Assembly (NCBI RefSeq): GCF_003071345.1
Contig: NZ_QCYK01000003.1
Span: 1,120,459 to 1,184,458 of the forward strand
Length of the DNA stretch: 64,000 nucleotides
Direction of reading: 5' to 3'
DNA from: Chitinophaga parva
Lineage (GTDB): Bacteria > Bacteroidota > Bacteroidia > Chitinophagales > Chitinophagaceae
Shown: positions 48,696 to 56,689 of the stretch, piece by piece
Position numbering within the stretch: the first letter of the stretch is position 1
How the letters are laid out: the number at the start of each line of letters is the position of its first letter
The notes under the pieces: generated by a model
The model's database searches: none
The model's input: only the letters and a program-made list of their open reading frames with translations
What the model was told of the DNA's origin: nothing
Program-made: the position numbers and the translations under genes

Positions 48696-49454
48696 ATGAC
48701 AATGATCATCAATCCATCCCGGTTCCTCACGAAAGGATTATTTGCTTTATTAATTACGTTTGCAACTACCGTGGGTTTCGCCCAGCAATCCACAGATACA
48801 GGTACAAAGCAAGCCATTGCAGCAGGGACTTCAAAAACATGGGGTACAATTGATGGTGTAAAGTTTACAGGATTGGTCCAGGGACCATCCACGGCCACTG
48901 CCGATTTGCAGGTTATCTGTGTATTTGAATATACCGAAGGTGATATCTTTAAATCGCCACCGGCTTTACCGGCAGCATCGAACGGATTGATACACCTGGA
49001 CGAAGCCCTGAAAGGCAGGTTAACTGAACTCAGAAAAAGCCAGCAATTTGACGGCCACTTTTTGGAAACTTTTTACCTGGACCTTCCGAAAGGCACCATT
49101 CCTGGCAAAAAACTGCTCCTGATCGGTTTGGGAAACCGGGCCGATTTTAACGAAAATATTATGATAGCCGTTGGCAGGATCGCCACCCGGGAAGCATTAA
49201 AATTAGGCGTACGGGACTTCGCGTTTGCGAGCGACCTGAAAGATGCCGGAGTGGATTCCAAAACCGCCTTGGTTGCCGCCAATGTTGTAAAAGGGATGAT
49301 AAACGAATACAGGACACAGCAACTGTTACAATCACAGGGCATGACAAAATTCAAGCCGCTAAAGGAGATCTATTTGTTGGCGGGCGCAGCTTTTTTTGAT
49401 GCTGCGGGTGGTGGAATAAAGGATGCCTTAGCCACCTTTGCCCCTTTACCTTAA
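48696..49454 (+). CDS. Secreted protein resembling the peptidase M17 N-terminal domain
   Basis: A 252-residue protein with signal peptide 'LLITFATTVGFAQQ'. The mature part follows the M17 leucyl-aminopeptidase N-domain: 'LQVICVFEYTEGDI', 'GLIHLDEALKGRLTELRKSQQFDGHFLETFYLDLPKGTIPGKKLLLIGLGNRADF' and 'ALVAANVVKGMINEY'. The catalytic C-terminal domain is absent and the gene stops cleanly, so it is not a peptidase by itself. Role unknown. Codon use is less GC-rich than upstream genes. Confidence 0.78.
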   Translation: MTMIINPSRFLTKGLFALLITFATTVGFAQQSTDTGTKQAIAAGTSKTWGTIDGVKFTGLVQGPSTATADLQVICVFEYTEGDIFKSPPALPAASNGLIHLDEALKGRLTELRKSQQFDGHFLETFYLDLPKGTIPGKKLLLIGLGNRADFNENIMIAVGRIATREALKLGVRDFAFASDLKDAGVDSKTALVAANVVKGMINEYRTQQLLQSQGMTKFKPLKEIYLLAGAAFFDAAGGGIKDALATFAPLP

Positions 49455-49501
49455 AACATAATCCTTCATTGCAAATCTCACAACTTTAAAATTCATCAAA
49501 A

Positions 49502-50134
49502 ATGAGCAGCATTATACCCATCAGGGATCCTAAAACAGACCACTTGATTTCCCCGGAAAATTCAGCGCTTATCCTTATTGACTACCAGCCGTTACAGGTC
49601 AACTCTGTAAAATCAATGGATCATGAAGAACTTGTCAAAAATATTGTAACGGTTGCCAAACTGGCCAAAGGGTTCAACGTCCCTACTATTCTTACTACCG
49701 TTAACGTAGAAAGCGGTATTAATAAGCCTACCATCAAACACCTTAAAACTATTTTGCCGGATATAACGGAAATCGATAGAACGAGCGTAAACTCGTGGGA
49801 AGACGAAGCGTTCCAGAACGCTGTAAAAGCGCTTGGTAAAAAGAAACTCGTCATCTGTGCGTTGTGGACGGAAGTTTGTTTGTGTTTTCCGGCGCTGGAT
49901 CTTCTTAAAGCGGGATACGAGGTTTATACCATTGTTGATGCAGTGGGAGGCACCTCGACCGTTGCCCATGAAACTGCGCTAAGAAGAATGGAACAAGCCG
50001 GAGTACAGTTATCTTCCGTTACACAGTATGCCTGTGAATTGCAAAGGGATTGGAACCGGCTGGACACCAAGCCTGTATTTTTTGATGCGCTGATGGAAAA
50101 TGGATCCTTTTTCGTGGAAACCCTGCGGTGGTAA
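49502..50134 (+). CDS. Isochorismatase-like cysteine hydrolase (YcaC type)
   Basis: A 210-residue enzyme of the isochorismatase-like superfamily. The triad parts are Asp in 'SALILIDYQPLQVNSV', Lys near 'GINKPTIKHLK' and the nucleophile Cys in 'LVICALWTEVCLCFPALDLLKAGYEVYTIVDAVGG'. YcaC-like members hydrolyse amides of unknown identity. It follows the M17-N-like gene by 47 bp and may share its promoter. Confidence 0.88.
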   Translation: MSSIIPIRDPKTDHLISPENSALILIDYQPLQVNSVKSMDHEELVKNIVTVAKLAKGFNVPTILTTVNVESGINKPTIKHLKTILPDITEIDRTSVNSWEDEAFQNAVKALGKKKLVICALWTEVCLCFPALDLLKAGYEVYTIVDAVGGTSTVAHETALRRMEQAGVQLSSVTQYACELQRDWNRLDTKPVFFDALMENGSFFVETLRW

Positions 50135-50492
50135 CCTGCGGGTCGATACGGAGCGGTTAAAAATAACATTGGCTGAACTATTCCAACAATGCAGTTATTG
50201 ACAGTAAAAAGATCATCAGCTTATCTCCTATCCTGTTCAGCGCTTCAGATAATTCATTTCACGTCTGTTTTAAGCGCTAATTGAAAAAACCATAAATGAG
50301 ATGCTTCAAGGTATGCAAATGGTGTGTTTTCATAGGCCCAATAGTTGTTGGGGAGCGTTACGCTTCGCTTGCAGTTCGTGGGTTACTTATTATAAGAATT
50401 AGTCGAGCGAAGTTGTGTGCCATTTTGCATGTCAAATGAGTGGTCAAAAAGGGTGTGGGGAAAAGCGTTAAAAAGCCTGATACCTTCAAAGC
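50135..50492. other. Noncoding region before the element boundary
   Basis: 358 bp without a convincing gene. The sequence changes from host-like to AT-rich. No RNA gene is evident; the 3' side leads into the perfect terminator hairpin at 50,493. Confidence 0.45.
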
Positions 50493-50529
50493 AAAAAGGC
50501 TTGTAAACATTTAGTTTACAAGCCTTTTT
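50493..50529. terminator. Perfect bidirectional terminator hairpin
   Basis: AAAAAGGCTTGTAAAC (50493-50508) and GTTTACAAGCCTTTTT (50514-50529) are perfect 16-bp arms with a 5-nt loop, A-tract on one side and T-tract on the other. It lies 24 bp beyond the 3' end of the minus-strand tRNA-like sequence and would terminate it. Confidence 0.85.
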
Positions 50530-50552
50530 AGATGTTCATATTTAGAACTTTG

Positions 50553-50642
50553 TGCCCAGAACAGGAATCGAACCTGCACTCCGTTGCCGAAACAAGATTT
50601 TTTGGGTAATCCGCGTCAGATAAGTGTTCCGCTATATTGGGC
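50553..50642 (-). tRNA. Degenerate tRNA-Leu-like gene at the element boundary
   Basis: A 90-nt class-II tRNA-like sequence. The 3' half is normal: T arm GCAGG-TTCGATT-CCTGT, acceptor strand TCTGGGC, discriminator A, and a short variable arm. The 5' half is abnormal: acceptor GCCCAAT leaves two mismatches against TCTGGGC, and the D-loop lacks the usual GG pair. The anticodon arm pairs only with an 8-nt loop (ACCCAAAA) that lacks the T before the anticodon. GCCCA, GCGGAA and GACGCG match tRNA-Leu. It may be a broken tRNA left by integration, or an element-borne tRNA. Confidence 0.5.
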
Positions 50643-51318
50643 ATGTAATTTCTTTCATCAAATTTATAAAAAGTTACTGAAAAAAGAAGCTAGGTTACCA
50701 AATAGGTTACTAAACTCAAAAACATTGCTTATAACCTCTCCTACTAATTCCGCCGTCATATTTCGCCATGTAGTTTTGCCGTGTAGTTCAGCCCTGTAAT
50801 TAGATAATATCTAAAGAAACTTTTCAAAAAGTTTGCTTATAAATCCAAAATTGTCAAAAAAAAATATATTTTCTAAATTTCCTGAAATAATCCATTGTTA
50901 TTCAAAAACACCTCCATACCTTTGTATTGCATCGTTAGTAGCTTAGTGCTTCAATAATGTATGTACATAACCTATTTACGGTAGAACAGGTTATAATTAG
51001 TGTTCGGTAGGTCAAATGACCATTTAATACCTTTTTGAGAGATTGAATAGTGACAAAGAAAGAAACTTTGAGGTAATCAAAGTTGAGTTTTAAGAACACT
51101 TATAATAATACCGGTCCACATTCATTTATCGCGTATAGCCCTAATTGTGTCCAGTCTGCGCAGATGGAAACAGGAAAGCTATACCCATACCTAACCAAAG
51201 CGGAATACTAGTTATCGCAATGGAGAAGGTATGTAAAAATTTGAACGATGATGAGTCGTATTGGGAAAGGTGCGTCTGAAAGAGCCGGGATATTATTAAA
51301 ATTTTTAAAGTAACAGAA
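50643..51318. other. Noncoding AT-rich left end of the element with hairpins
   Basis: 676 bp with no supported gene. It holds the 13-bp tandem repeat at 50,752-50,803, a hairpin ATAACCT/AGGTTAT at 50,967-50,994 and a larger structure at 51,134-51,185 (outer GTATAGC/GCTATAC, inner TCTGC/GCAGA). The last could be an mRNA leader of the gene at 51,319 or a small RNA. No integrase gene or remnant is readable. Confidence 0.45.
50752..50803. repeat. Four tandem 13-bp units
   Basis: Four consecutive 13-bp units start at 50752, 50765, 50778 and 50791, each beginning GCC. The inner pair reads GCCATGTAGTTTT and GCCGTGTAGTTCA; the outer two are more diverged. Regular iterons next to an element end are often protein-binding sites for recombinase, excisionase or repressor; the function here is not known. 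Confidence 0.6.
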
Positions 51319-51801
51319 ATGGAACAAACAATACAAACAAGCGTAGCAAATGCGCAGAAAGAACATCAAAAAGCATTACAAAATCTTTCATTCAATCAAA
51401 AAAGATTCGATAAAATCATTCAAAAATTTGAAGACAAAATGGATGAAAGCGGGCTTCCATGGGATGACCTGAAATTTGATGATGAGACAAATGAAAAGAA
51501 ACGAAGGCTGGTCATTGACGTTGTTGAAGGTAAAGAACTATTACAAACACTTTATCATAAAGACGATAATCCTTCTTTGGACTTGATCAGGTGCATTGAA
51601 TCAAATGGCAAGTCGCTTTATTTCTCTTTGTTCAAAATGGAAAGCAAAGCACTTGATGAAAAGATTCAAAAACTCAAAGCAAAATATGCCGATGCTATTA
51701 TTCACCGGGTATCGACAAAAAAATACCAAGGAAACAAGTACCTGGTTGTTATTGATGGCAAGCATTTGAGCAGCATTAAGAAAGAAATGTATTCTAAATA
51801 G
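51319..51801 (+). CDS. Small charged coiled-coil-like protein, unknown
   Basis: A 160-residue soluble protein, Lys/Glu/Gln-rich, with likely long helices at residues 10-45 ('ANAQKEHQKALQNLSFNQKRFDKIIQKFEDKM') and 100-125 ('MESKALDEKIQKLKAKY'). No known family is recognised. It is the first gene of the AT-rich element and is followed 15 bp later by another unknown gene on the same strand. Confidence 0.7.
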   Translation: MEQTIQTSVANAQKEHQKALQNLSFNQKRFDKIIQKFEDKMDESGLPWDDLKFDDETNEKKRRLVIDVVEGKELLQTLYHKDDNPSLDLIRCIESNGKSLYFSLFKMESKALDEKIQKLKAKYADAIIHRVSTKKYQGNKYLVVIDGKHLSSIKKEMYSK

Positions 51802-51816
51802 TAAAAACAAAAAAAT

Positions 51817-52224
51817 ATGAACAAAAAAGAAATTGTAACAATGTATTTTAATTTCGCTCACCAGGAAATTAGCAAAAAGCAGCATGAAGATGTTAACCAA
51901 CTTGTCCAATACTTCAACGACCTACTTCAGTTGGGCAAATTTCTGTGTGATGACAAAATGCAAGAGGTTCTTCAGTATGCAAAAAAGTTTCCTGATGTGC
52001 TAGATGTATTCTTCAATGAGTATAAGGCTTATGAACTAAGCAAAAAAATAAATCCAGATATAAAGACACACCTGCCAACATCATTATTTTTTAATCATTT
52101 TCTGTTAATACAAACTGATGATGAGGAAAAATTGCGGCACATTAACATGTCTGAACCGATTTATAATGACATCGTAGATTTTCAATACATTAAAAATAAA
52201 ATTAAAAATGGCAAATTAAATTGA
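51817..52224 (+). CDS. Hypothetical protein of the element
   Basis: A 135-residue, mostly helical acidic/basic protein without signal or membrane segments. It forms an apparent pair with the gene at 51,319. Its 3' end faces the GIY-YIG gene across a terminator hairpin. No family recognised. Confidence 0.65.
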   Translation: MNKKEIVTMYFNFAHQEISKKQHEDVNQLVQYFNDLLQLGKFLCDDKMQEVLQYAKKFPDVLDVFFNEYKAYELSKKINPDIKTHLPTSLFFNHFLLIQTDDEEKLRHINMSEPIYNDIVDFQYIKNKIKNGKLN

Positions 52225-52248
52225 ACATGCAGAAATATCATGTCATAA

Positions 52249-52271
52249 GATCACCGGCAACGCCGGTGATC
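52249..52271. terminator. Bidirectional terminator between convergent genes
   Basis: GATCACCGGC (52249-52258) and GCCGGTGATC (52262-52271) are perfect 10-bp arms with loop AAC. ATCTTTAT follows on the plus side. It separates the genes at 51,817 (+) and 52,276 (-). Confidence 0.75.
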
Positions 52272-52275
52272 ATCT

Positions 52276-52716
52276 TTATATCTTACCTTGCAATTCAGGC
52301 TTCAAAAAATAATAATTAGTATTCTCATAATTGAGCATCCCACGTTCGCCATGATTTTGGATGTAGATCGCTCTTTCCTTCGCCTTATATTCCACATTAT
52401 TTAGCCCTGCAATATTAAAACTTGGCTTATACATAGCAATCAGGGTCGCCTCAACAATTTCAATTAATTCTCCAGCCACTTCCGCAAACCTACACGACTT
52501 ATTTGGCTGTCTACCTAATGCTCCTTCTGTAAACTCAAAATGGTCTTTGAGTCTTGCTTTGGGGTTAATTGACCTGCCTATGTAAAGTAGAGTATCAATT
52601 CCATAAAGTGGCGAGGTTCCATATACTTGATAAACACCACAAGCATCTCCCACCTCAGTGTATTTAAGGCTTTGCCATTTAAGGGTAACAATTTCAAATG
52701 TAATTTTTGGTAGCAT
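52276..52716 (-). CDS. GIY-YIG-type nuclease domain protein
   Basis: A 146-residue protein with a GIY-YIG core: 'GDACGVYQVYGTS' (first strand), 'DTLLYIGRSINPKARLKDHFEF' (YIG strand and Arg) and 'IEIVEATLIAMYKPSFNIAG' with the metal-binding Glu and the final 'KPSFN' motif. Single-domain GIY-YIG proteins cut DNA; some belong to homing or defence contexts. It is encoded opposite to its neighbours in the element. The target is unknown. Confidence 0.82.
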   Translation of the reverse strand: MLPKITFEIVTLKWQSLKYTEVGDACGVYQVYGTSPLYGIDTLLYIGRSINPKARLKDHFEFTEGALGRQPNKSCRFAEVAGELIEIVEATLIAMYKPSFNIAGLNNVEYKAKERAIYIQNHGERGMLNYENTNYYFLKPELQGKI

Positions 52717-52764
52717 TGTATAGGGGTTTGGTTCTGAACAACAATTTAAACAATTTCATCAAAT

Positions 52765-53117
52765 TCCGGTAGAAGTGGCGGAGAGAACAGTTTTTTAGCT
52801 ATGTCACCAAATTCCCACCAAACAATATGTAAATAACACTTCATTAGCTTCACCTGGTTGCATCTCTCTTTCTCATGTCGTGAAAATACCGTGTAATAAA
52901 AAGGAAATACAGTTACTGTTCAATGTCACGAAAACTACGCCTTATATAGGAAATACACTTTTCTGATCAATGTCGTGAAAACTACGCCTTATATAGCAAT
53001 TACACTTTATAGCTATGTTACGAAACCACCGTCTAATAAAAAAAGGAAACACATCTACTGATCAATCACGAAAATCCGGTAGAAGTTAAGGAGAGAAAAG
53101 TTTTTTATGTCGCGAAA
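52765..53117. repeat. Pair of 43-46 bp direct repeats bracketing a repeat array
   Basis: A segment starting TCCGGTAGAAGT and continuing GGAGAGAA, AGTTTTTT and ATGTC occurs at 52,765-52,810 and again at 53,075-53,117 with a few differences. The copies bracket the tandem array of about 47-bp units. Confidence 0.6.
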
Positions 53118-53150
53118 CCACCGTCTATTTAGAGAGAATACAACTACATC
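52801..53150. repeat. Diverged tandem repeats, about 47-bp units
   Basis: Units beginning ATGT(C/T)RYGAAA recur at 52801, 52875, 52923, 52970, 53015 and 53107, with a partial copy near 53064, so spacing is mostly 43-49 bp. Shared cores are ACGCCTTATATAG or ACCGTCTAATA followed by GGAAAYACA. They lie in a gene-free 1.3-kb region before the polymerase-like gene and are candidate replication iterons. Confidence 0.65.
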
Positions 53151-53158
53151 ATGGATAC

Positions 53159-53328
53159 ATGAATATATAGAGAGAATAATATAAATAATAATAAGTAAGA
53201 GTAATAATTAAATAAGAAAAATAATAATAAGTAATTGAATAAAGTAATAAATAATAATGAATAAAGTAATTGTAATAAGAGTGATTAAGTAAATAATAAT
53301 AAGAAAGTAGAATAAATAATAATAAAAA
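53159..53328 (+). repeat. 170-nt tract with no cytosine on the plus strand
   Basis: From 53159 to 53328 the plus strand contains only A, T and G, mostly AATAATAA and AAGTAAT words. Such asymmetric AT-rich DNA unwinds easily and is a common part of replication origins. It directly follows the repeat array. Confidence 0.6.
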
Positions 53329-53332
53329 CTAA

Positions 53333-53455
53333 AGGGAATGCGAAGGTGCGTAAGCAGCGAGTATTCCCTACTCCAGAAAAGTAAAAAAAAATCCTTTGTT
53401 ATGTCTGCTTCTCAGACAGGGAAATATTTGCGTCTGAAGCCGCTGCACATTTCCC
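53333..53455. ncRNA. Cluster of hairpins, candidate structured RNA or origin element
   Basis: Three inverted pairs in 123 bp: AGGGAAT/ATTCCCT (53333/53363, with inner TGC-gtaa-GCA), TGTCTG/CAGACA (53402/53413) and GGGAAAT/ATTTCCC (53419/53449, with inner GCG/CGC). The local GC content is higher than the surroundings. It has no open frame. Whether it is transcribed is not known. Confidence 0.35.
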
Positions 53456-53678
53456 ACAAATTTCTTTAATTGAAATAACAACTACCTAATAATCTATTCT
53501 TCTATTAATATTATAATAAAGTATAATACTATTATTATCTCCAGCTACTATTTATTTTCTTTCATTGAATTAATATTACATTTTTATATTAAAATTCTAG
53601 TTAGGATTCCTATTATAATTTAAAAATAAAAACTAACCTGGAATTTATATTATACTTTTTAATAATATTAATTATAAA

Positions 53679-53821
53679 GAGTCGTTTTTGCAATTGAAAA
53701 AGCAATTATCAAGCAATTAAAAAAATCCCATTATTATGATATTATTATTTTATTTAATACAATAAGTATTATAATAAGGAGTCACATTTTGCAATTGAAT
53801 CAGTTGCTTCAATTCAATTAA
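53679..53821. repeat. Two approximately 42-bp direct repeats upstream of the polymerase-like gene
   Basis: Copies at 53,679-53,720 and 53,779-53,821 both begin GAGTC and share TTTTGCAATTGAA and a terminal CAATTAA/CAATTAAT. They are 100 bp apart and end about 230 bp before the start at 54,048. The remaining sequence to 54,047 is AT-rich and without a gene. Confidence 0.55.
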
Positions 53822-54047
53822 TCTACAAAAGTCAACACCAAAATAGTTAACTCTTCAAACTAGCCACCAGTCGACATTTCAGAGGAAAGGAATTTCAAAA
53901 ATAAACTGCAAAAAACTTGACTTGAATTATATTTTTTCCCAACTTCAATATATAAAAGAATACAATAATCATATGTGAAATAATGGGCGGGTAATCTTGC
54001 CTGCCCTTTTTTTAATCTGATTATTGTTTAAACCATATGATTATTAA

Positions 54048-55910
54048 ATGAATAAAGAAATCAACTACATCCTTCCAGAAGGGCTAATAAAAGCCATTAC
54101 AGACTACCTTGCTTTAAAAGGCATCTACACTTCAACCAAACGAAATAAACCAACCAAAGACGCTGAGAATGCTCTCAATAGGCATTTATATATATTGAAT
54201 TATATCGCTTTTTTCAGACAGTACAGGTATAGTGTTTACATAGATGAAGGCGTTCAAATCAATTTTGAAAGAACAAAAACTGTTCTTGGTGTAAACAGTG
54301 ATGGAATGAAAGCAATCTTCAAAAACCTAATCGAAGGAGGCTTCATTGAACTTTACTCAGATTATGTATTTAAATCAAAATCCCATCATGAGAATAAATG
54401 TAACTCCTACCAATTCACATCAACGTGGGACAATCAAAAAGTAATTGAAACCGAAATAAATAATACCTCCAACCTTACCCAAAGGATAGTAAGTAAGATA
54501 AAAAAAACCACTCCTGATGACGTTTTTTCAAAGTACCAGGAACAAATGTTTTTAAACAATGTGGATGTAGATCAGACTGTCTACAATTATTTCGAAGAAA
54601 AGTATGGTTATACAAAAGATCAATTAAAAAACAACCGTTTACCAGTTGAATCTAAAGATTATTCCCTTTATTCAATTATCAATAAATCTGTATCAATAAG
54701 CCGCCCAGACAAGGAAAGTAGGATATATACACCACTTACCTCACTAAAGAAAGAGTTGAGAAAATACTTACTATTAGATGGTAAACAATTATTAGGACTT
54801 GATGTAAAAAACTGTCAACTTGTCATAAGTGTTTTAGCTGTTGAAGCATTGTTTGAAATAAAGAAAATGGAATTAACTGATGATTTCAATTATTACAAGC
54901 AATTAGCTGAAACTGGCGAAATATATGAGGTATTGGCAAAAGAATCTGGGTTGCTCGATTTGTTGAAAAAAGATAGAACTGCTTTCAAACAAAAGTTGTT
55001 CAGTGGTTATTTTTTTTCAAATAAGAAAAGCAATAACAAAGTAATTGGCGCATTTGAAAAACTTTTCCCAACTGTATTTAATTTGATCAATGAATTCAAA
55101 GACGATTATAATTACAACAAATGGGCGATCCTCCTTCAACAAGAGGAATCAAATATATTGATTGAAAAAGTTGGCAAACAACTTATAGAAAAAGAGATTA
55201 GCTATTTATCCCTTCATGATGGCATTTACTTTTCAAATGAAGCAGATAGGCAATTTGCGAAGGAAATAATTTTCAATCAATTCAAAGAGGCAGGAATAAA
55301 TGTAATTATAAAAGATGAAAATTTTCAAAAGACAACTGCTTTAATTGATAAAAAACATGAAAATATACTTTGGTTCGAAGAAGCAATTGGAAAGCAATTA
55401 CAAAAACATTACTTCAAAATTGATGATTGTTTTTTTAACGTCGAAAAACTAACTAGAAGACTTGACGGAGGAAAATCAAAAAAAATAAGAAAATCAGAAT
55501 TTTTAAAACTATATACTATGAAATCAAATCCAAATAATGATGAATTTATCAAAAAATTTGTGGAAAGAGCTAATAAAGTAACAGCAAACAAGATACCTGC
55601 TCCTACAGTTGAAGCAAGGCCAATTGAAGAAGTCGTTTCAAAGCCGGTTGTTTCAAGTCCAGTCGAAGAAATTAAAAAACCTGAACTATCAGAAAAACTA
55701 AAGGCAAACATCAACTGGATCAACAACAACACACCTTTAGAGCTTGACGGCAGCCAAATAGTTTTTGAATTGGAGGATTGTGTTTTCAATATTGAAACAC
55801 TCATAAGTACTTTCAAGAAAACTAACTATGAGGTTACCTGTAAGCATCCAAACGGGCTATTACCACTATATTATCAATATTATAATTCAAACATTAAACA
55901 AACTATATGA
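54048..55910 (+). CDS. Putative replication protein with diverged family-A polymerase motifs
   Basis: A 620-residue protein. Residues 40-125 look like a winged-helix region ('INFERTKTVLGVNSDGMKAIFKNLIEGGFIELYSDYVF'). The middle carries family-A-polymerase-like motifs in order: motif A 'GKQLLGLDVKNCQLVISVLAV' near 250 (Asp, Gln-Leu), motif B 'RTAFKQKLFSGYFFS' near 312 (Arg, Lys, Tyr), a 'LLQQEESNILIEKV' helix and motif C 'YLSLHDGIYFS' near 390 (His-Asp). No 3'-5' exonuclease motif is visible. The C-terminus has two related segments ('DDCFFNVEKL', 'EDCVFNIETL'). The assignment is by motif order and is not verified. Confidence 0.6.
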   Translation: MNKEINYILPEGLIKAITDYLALKGIYTSTKRNKPTKDAENALNRHLYILNYIAFFRQYRYSVYIDEGVQINFERTKTVLGVNSDGMKAIFKNLIEGGFIELYSDYVFKSKSHHENKCNSYQFTSTWDNQKVIETEINNTSNLTQRIVSKIKKTTPDDVFSKYQEQMFLNNVDVDQTVYNYFEEKYGYTKDQLKNNRLPVESKDYSLYSIINKSVSISRPDKESRIYTPLTSLKKELRKYLLLDGKQLLGLDVKNCQLVISVLAVEALFEIKKMELTDDFNYYKQLAETGEIYEVLAKESGLLDLLKKDRTAFKQKLFSGYFFSNKKSNNKVIGAFEKLFPTVFNLINEFKDDYNYNKWAILLQQEESNILIEKVGKQLIEKEISYLSLHDGIYFSNEADRQFAKEIIFNQFKEAGINVIIKDENFQKTTALIDKKHENILWFEEAIGKQLQKHYFKIDDCFFNVEKLTRRLDGGKSKKIRKSEFLKLYTMKSNPNNDEFIKKFVERANKVTANKIPAPTVEARPIEEVVSKPVVSSPVEEIKKPELSEKLKANINWINNNTPLELDGSQIVFELEDCVFNIETLISTFKKTNYEVTCKHPNGLLPLYYQYYNSNIKQTI

Positions 55911-56092
55911 TTACATTCGAAAGCCTAATTCAAAAGGCAAAATTAGTTTCAAAAAATTTCAACGAAAGACAAAAAAACTTGGAAAAAGAAGGAAAGCGTA
56001 TTTGCGTTAAATGTTTGAAAGTAAAACCGATTGAGGATTTTAAAATTATGAAGTTTGGCAAAGTAGCGGATAATTGCAAAAGGTGTTGGTAG
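55907..56092 (+). CDS. Small zinc-ribbon-like protein
   Basis: 61 residues, starting in the ATGA overlap with the polymerase-like gene. Two Cys pairs, 'RICVKCLKVKPIEDF' and 'ADNCKRCW', form a probable zinc site; the N-terminal half is a basic helix. The translational coupling suggests it works with the replication protein. No specific family is assigned. Confidence 0.65.
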   Translation: MITFESLIQKAKLVSKNFNERQKNLEKEGKRICVKCLKVKPIEDFKIMKFGKVADNCKRCW

Positions 56093-56184
56093 ATTATCTA
56101 TTCCTTTAAAGTATTTAAAAATTGCCCTGTCATTAATTTGATGGGGCTTTTTACTACATTTGCAGTAATCCCTAAAAAAAAGAC

Positions 56185-56634
56185 ATGAAAAAAACATTTT
56201 GTTTGTCCGGCACTTCTAATTCCGGAAAGTCCTCAATTGTCAGAGAAGTTTATAAACGCCTTACCGGAAATCAAATCGAAGGAACACCCGAAATAATGTT
56301 CACATTTGAATACAGAGAATTAAATGTAACAGTTATTAGTCCTGGAGATGTATTAGACGTGCGGCTTCACGGAAAAACACTTGAAGTTATTTTAAAAGAA
56401 ACCTTCACACATGATTTTAAAAATCACTGTGTAATATGTGCAGGAAGAGTACGTAACCAAGTAATTAAATTGGTGGAGGAATTATCGACTCAAAATAATT
56501 ATGAATTCGAGAAAATCATCGTCCAACATATTGAAGGCATAGAAGATGATTTCAAAAGGAAGATTGATTTGATCGCAACCAACATCGTTGAAAGAGTAAA
56601 TGCTTTCTCGGATCAACTTACACTCGTTTCCTAA
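56185..56634 (+). CDS. Small P-loop NTPase
   Basis: A 149-residue protein with Walker A 'CLSGTSNSGKSSIVREVYKRL' at residues 7-27. The order of later strands ('NVTVISPGDVLDVRL', 'NHCVICAGRVRNQVIKLVEEL') resembles nucleotide or nucleoside kinases and related AAA-like small NTPases. A kinase in phage DNA metabolism is possible. No clear Walker B Asp is recognised. Confidence 0.7.
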   Translation: MKKTFCLSGTSNSGKSSIVREVYKRLTGNQIEGTPEIMFTFEYRELNVTVISPGDVLDVRLHGKTLEVILKETFTHDFKNHCVICAGRVRNQVIKLVEELSTQNNYEFEKIIVQHIEGIEDDFKRKIDLIATNIVERVNAFSDQLTLVS

Positions 56635-56689
56635 CTTTGAAAGAAAGCCCACTCTTTCATATTTAAAATATAAATAATAACAAATATGA

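Noticed and set aside
50584..50799. 71-codon plus-strand frame across the tRNA-like sequence
   Set aside because: It spans the tRNA-like sequence and the start of the 13-bp repeats and has no similarity to a known protein.
52801..53150. CRISPR array
   Set aside because: The units of about 47 bp are diverged along their whole length without constant repeats and unique spacers, and no cas gene is present.
53333..53455. Retron or similar reverse-transcriptase RNA
   Set aside because: No reverse transcriptase with the YxDD motif is encoded nearby; the 54,048 protein has polymerase motifs of another type.
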